40,339 nt of DNA from an uncultured Bacteroidales bacterium (lineage in GTDB: Bacteria; Bacteroidota; Bacteroidia; Bacteroidales; P3), in the NCBI GenBank assembly GCA_900315935.1, contig ONBB01000016.1:1-40339 (forward strand), in the 5' to 3' direction. This document shows positions 37,539 to 40,339 of the stretch, piece after piece. Position numbers and translations under genes: made by a program. The notes beneath the pieces were generated by a model. That model saw only the letters and a list, made by a program, of their open reading frames with translations, made no database searches and had not been told where the DNA came from. Within the stretch, counting starts at the first letter, position 1; every line of letters starts with the position of its first letter.

Positions 37539-38627
37539 ATGAAGAAATACCTTCTTATGGCACTGGCAGCCATGCTGATGGCCGCCCCTCTGACTGCCCG
37601 CGCCGACCAGGGCGAGGGCTTCGACGCCGGCTCGATGATTATCGGCCACGTAACCGACGCCCACTCGTGGCACATGTTCGACTACCGCACCTCCGACGGC
37701 AAGGAGCATGCCGTGGCCATCCCCCTGCCCGTCATCCTTATCAACGACGGCAAGCTGGACGTGTTCATGTCCAGCCGTTTCCACCACGGCCACGCCGACT
37801 ACAAGGGCTACCGCCTCACCGGCGGCGGCTCGCAGCGCGAGGTCATCGTGTGCGTCGACGAGGCGGGCAACGTGCTCGACAAGCAGCCCATCGACCTCAG
37901 CCTCACCAAGACCTCGGCCGCCATCGTCATCGCCGTCATCCTGCTGATAGTGATTGTCTTCGCCGCCAAGCGCGCCTACCTCAAGCGCCCCAACCAGGCA
38001 CCCCACGGCGTGCTGCAGGGGCTGGTGGAGATGCTGGTGGTCTTCGTGCGCGACAGCATCGCACGCCCCATGATCGGCGAGGCGCACTACCGCCGCTACC
38101 TCCCCTACCTGCTCACCCTCTTCTTCTTCATATTCTTCTGCAACATCCTGGGCCTCATACCCTTCTTCCCCGCCGGCGCCAACATCACGGGCAACCTGGC
38201 CGTTACCGGCATCCTGGCCGTCATCACCTTCCTCATCACCAACATCAGCGGCAACCGCCACTACTGGACCGACATCTTCAACACCCCCGGCGTGCCGGCA
38301 TGGCTCAAAATCTTCCCCCTCATGCCGTTGGTCGAGGTCATCGGCGTCTTCACCAAGCCCATCGTGCTCATGATACGACTCTTCGCCAACATGACCGCCG
38401 GCCACATCATGATTCTCTCCTTCATGGCGCTCATCTTCATCCTCTCCAATATCGGCGGCGCGGCCATCGGCGGTGCCACCTCGGTGGTGAGCGTGTTCTT
38501 GAGCGTATTCATCTCGCTGCTCGAATGCCTCGTGGTCTACATCCAAGCCTTCGTATTCACCATGCTCACAGCGCTTTACATCGGCATGGCCGTCCACGAG
38601 CCCGAGCACCACGCATCCGAAGCCTGA
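37539..38627 (+). CDS. atpB: F-type ATP synthase subunit a, 362 aa
   Basis: Membrane stator subunit that forms the proton half-channels. Residues 1-23 are a signal-like segment, followed by a periplasmic domain of about 100 residues typical of Bacteroidota AtpB. The a-subunit core has the essential Arg in MIRLFANMTAGH and the conserved C-terminal helix FVFTMLTALYIGMAVHE. ATG 37539 gives a clean MKKYLLMALAAML start; ATG 37530, three codons earlier, overlaps the upstream stop and is also possible. In most relatives atpE, F, H, A and G follow; here a dispersed repeat and pgk follow instead. Confidence 0.95.
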   Translation: MKKYLLMALAAMLMAAPLTARADQGEGFDAGSMIIGHVTDAHSWHMFDYRTSDGKEHAVAIPLPVILINDGKLDVFMSSRFHHGHADYKGYRLTGGGSQREVIVCVDEAGNVLDKQPIDLSLTKTSAAIVIAVILLIVIVFAAKRAYLKRPNQAPHGVLQGLVEMLVVFVRDSIARPMIGEAHYRRYLPYLLTLFFFIFFCNILGLIPFFPAGANITGNLAVTGILAVITFLITNISGNRHYWTDIFNTPGVPAWLKIFPLMPLVEVIGVFTKPIVLMIRLFANMTAGHIMILSFMALIFILSNIGGAAIGGATSVVSVFLSVFISLLECLVVYIQAFVFTMLTALYIGMAVHEPEHHASEA

Positions 38628-38635
38628 CCCCACCC

Positions 38636-38701
38636 TACCATAAGCTTCCATAAGCTACCAGTGCCTTTGTATTCCCCTACCGTTCCCCTACCATTCCCCT
38701 A
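38636..38701 (+). repeat. Dispersed 3'-end repeat element, copy 2
   Basis: 66 bp after the atpB stop, beginning TACCATAAGCTTCC and ending in two CCCCTACC-type units. It is identical to 39955-40020 except for one base, and forms a direct repeat around pgk. Confidence 0.9.
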
Positions 38702-38739
38702 GAGACCCCCAACGCATATTAACCTAAAAACATATAATA

Positions 38740-39909
38740 ATGAAATCCATTAAAGAGATAAACTTCGTAGGCAAGAAAGTCCTGCTCCGCGTCGACTTCA
38801 ACGTCCCTATGGACGACCAGAAGCGCATCACCGACGACACCCGCATGCGTGAGTCGATGCCCACCATCGAGAAGCTGCTGTCCGACGGCGCCGCCGTCAT
38901 CATCATGGCCCACTTCGGCCGCCCGAAGAAAGGCGGTTTCGAGCCCGAGCTGACCCTCGAACCCGTGGCCAAGCACCTCGAGACCCTCGTGGGCCGCCCC
39001 GTGCGCTTCACGCAGGAGCTCCTCGGCAGCGGCGTGCCCGAGCAGATGGCCCGCGACCTCAAAGGCGGCGAAGTGATGCTGCTGGAGAACATCCGCTTCT
39101 ACCCTGGCGAAACCAAAGGCGACGAGGAGCTGGCCCGCCAGCTGGCCGACCTCGGCGACTGCTACATCAACGACGCCTTCGGCGCCGCCCACCGCGAGCA
39201 CTCCTCCACCGCCGTCATCGCCCGCTTCTTCCCACAGGCCAAATACTTCGGCTTCCTCATGGAGAACGAGGTGCGCAACCTCGAAAAACTGATGCACGAC
39301 GCCCCGCGCCCCTTCACCGCCATCATCGGCGGCTCCAAGGTGAGCTCCAAAATCGGCATCCTCGAGAACCTCCTCGACAAGGTCGACAACATGATTATCA
39401 TCGGCGGCATGCGCTACACCTTCACCAAGGCCCTCGGCGGCCGCATCGGCAACTCAATCTGCGAGGACGACAAACTCGACCTGGCCCGCGAGTTGATGCG
39501 CCGTATGGACGAGAAGGGCGTGCGCTACTACCTGCCCGTCGACAGCGTCGTCGGCGACAAATTCGGCAACGACGCCAACACCCAGATCGTCCCCTCCGGC
39601 GAAGTGCCCGACGGCTGGGAGAGCATGGACTGCGGCCCCGAGAGCTGCAAAGCCATCCACGACATCGTCATGAACTCCAAGACCATCCTCTGGAACGGCC
39701 CTGCCGGTGTCTTCGAGCTCGAGACCTTCGCCAAAGGCACCCACGCCATCGCCCGCAGCGTGGCCGAGAGCTGCAAGCAGGGTTGCTTCGCCGCTGTCGG
39801 CGGCGGCGACTCGGTGGCTGCCGTTAAGCAGATGGGCATCGCCGACCAGATGTCCTACGTCTCCACCGGCGGCGGCGCCATGCTCGAATACCTCGAACTA
39901 AACACTTAG
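38740..39909 (+). CDS. pgk: Phosphoglycerate kinase, 389 aa
   Basis: Transfers phosphate from 1,3-bisphosphoglycerate to ADP in glycolysis. Family blocks in order: LLRVDFNVPMDD, IIMAHFGRPKKGG (substrate Arg), INDAFGAAHREHSST, IIGGSKVSSKIG, LWNGPAGVFELE and the nucleotide-loop GGGDSVAAVKQMG, ending in STGGGAMLEYLE. Length is slightly short but within range. It is flanked on both sides by the same 66-bp repeat and followed by a strong terminator. Confidence 0.98.
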   Translation: MKSIKEINFVGKKVLLRVDFNVPMDDQKRITDDTRMRESMPTIEKLLSDGAAVIIMAHFGRPKKGGFEPELTLEPVAKHLETLVGRPVRFTQELLGSGVPEQMARDLKGGEVMLLENIRFYPGETKGDEELARQLADLGDCYINDAFGAAHREHSSTAVIARFFPQAKYFGFLMENEVRNLEKLMHDAPRPFTAIIGGSKVSSKIGILENLLDKVDNMIIIGGMRYTFTKALGGRIGNSICEDDKLDLARELMRRMDEKGVRYYLPVDSVVGDKFGNDANTQIVPSGEVPDGWESMDCGPESCKAIHDIVMNSKTILWNGPAGVFELETFAKGTHAIARSVAESCKQGCFAAVGGGDSVAAVKQMGIADQMSYVSTGGGAMLEYLELNT

Positions 39910-39917
39910 GCCCGACA

Positions 39918-39949
39918 AAGCCCCCCTCTGCTAGCGGAGGGGGGCTTTT
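39918..39949 (+). terminator. pgk terminator
   Basis: AAGCCCCCCTC pairs with GAGGGGGGCTT around an 8-base loop and is followed by T residues, nine bases after the pgk stop. A classic Rho-independent terminator. Confidence 0.92.
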
Positions 39950-39954
39950 CTATG

Positions 39955-40020
39955 TACCATAAGCTTCCATAAGCTACCAATGCCTTTGTATTCCCCTACC
40001 GTTCCCCTACCATTCCCCTA
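39955..40020 (+). repeat. Dispersed 3'-end repeat element, copy 3
   Basis: 66 bp directly after the pgk terminator, one mismatch from 38636-38701 (AATGCC instead of AGTGCC). A further CCGTTCCC unit follows to about 40029. Confidence 0.9.
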
Positions 40021-40090
40021 CCGTTCCCATACAGAGAGATGCCAATACCGACATGGGTCCCGTTGGGGCGATGGAACCATCGGCAACAAT

Positions 40091-40339
40091 CCGTCGCCCC
40101 TACGGGGCTCCCATACCGCACCGCACCTTCCCCTCTTGGGCTTACGCCCTCGGCTACTTTCCGTCGCCCCTACGGGGCTCCCATACCGCACCGCACCTTC
40201 CCCGCGGGCTTACGCCCACGGCTACTTTCCGTCGCCCCTACGGGGCTCCCATACCACACCGCACCTTCCCCATGGGCTTGCGCCCACGGCTACTTTCCGT
40301 CGCCCCTACGGGGCTCCCATACCGCACCGCACCTTCCCC
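40091..40339 (+). repeat. Tandem array of 68-70 bp units with two hairpins each, running off the edge
   Basis: Units begin CCGTCGCCCC at 40091, 40161, 40229 and 40297. Each holds the hairpin GCCCCTACGGGGC and, except in the cut last unit, a second one, GGGCTTACGCCC (CGCCC variants). Between them is the constant TCCCATACCGCACCGCACC. No gene is visible from 39910 to the edge. The units resemble extragenic palindromic repeats. A possible degenerate leader at 40056-40075 (CCCGTTGGGGCGATGG) precedes them. Confidence 0.9.

Noticed and set aside
40091-40339. CRISPR array at the right edge
   Set aside because: The units are similar over their whole length, with no unique spacers of constant length between short identical repeats, and no cas gene is present.

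Overview
The window looks like chromosomal DNA from a GC-rich member of the Bacteroidales that is probably not Bacteroides itself. Supporting signs are promoters of the Bacteroidota type (TTTG, 19-21 bases, then TAnnTTTGC), an A-rich leader instead of clear Shine-Dalgarno sites at most starts, two proteins with type IX secretion (T9SS) type A C-terminal sorting domains, a FeoA-FeoB fusion, and families largely confined to this phylum (DUF6266, DUF6427, DUF6913, DUF2723). I see no rRNA, tRNA, CRISPR array, transposase or prophage structural gene.

Layout. 1-6812 (minus) is the N-terminal 2270 codons of a giant secreted protein built mostly of InlB/Listeria-Bacteroides type repeats; its end lies outside the window. 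7015-9356 holds three poorly known genes: a minus-strand hypothetical, an HTH (excisionase/MerR-like) protein behind an array of 11-bp direct repeats, and a DUF6266 protein. 9437-13274 (minus) carries a lipoprotein, a small protein with a TERGFA motif, and the FeoAB ferrous iron transporter. 13419-16541 is a coupled set: polysaccharide flippase, tiny lipoprotein, PflA-like radical SAM protein, IPExxxVDY-like protein. 16636-18099 is the dipeptidase pepD with its own promoter and terminator. 18457-24831 is a run of a T9SS subtilisin-like protease, a DUF6427 membrane protein, rnhB, a DUF6913 protein, dapA, a short polyprenyl synthetase and a TlpA-like thioredoxin. 25047-26810 is atpD-atpC. 27201-31649 is rdgB, a bifunctional nuclease, a BASS-like transporter, a HAD hydrolase, a small coiled-coil protein and cardiolipin synthase, with four ATGA stop/start overlaps. 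31658-32542 (minus) is a T9SS-sorted secreted protein. 32856-39909 is arginine deiminase, a DUF2723 glycosyltransferase-like membrane protein, a small RHH-like protein, atpB and pgk. The right edge is an array of 68-70 bp repeats.

Most genes are housekeeping or cell-envelope functions: DNA and nucleotide maintenance (rnhB, rdgB), lysine/cell-wall precursor and isoprenoid synthesis (dapA, polyprenyl synthetase), phospholipid and polysaccharide export (cls, flippase), peptide breakdown (secreted protease, PepD), iron uptake and energy (FeoAB, ATP synthase parts, Pgk). The F-type ATP synthase genes are split: atpDC and atpB lie about 10.7 kb apart, and atpE does not follow atpB.

The most interesting signals are not genes. 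The 5-mer GTSAC (GTCAC/GTGAC) is almost absent from the whole window, apparently through a switch of Val-Thr codons to GTT/GTA-ACC. An 11-bp iteron array precedes the HTH gene. The same 9-bp DNA repeat has been inserted in FeoAB in both orientations, giving two different linkers. A dispersed element sits at gene 3' ends and flanks pgk as 66-bp direct repeats.
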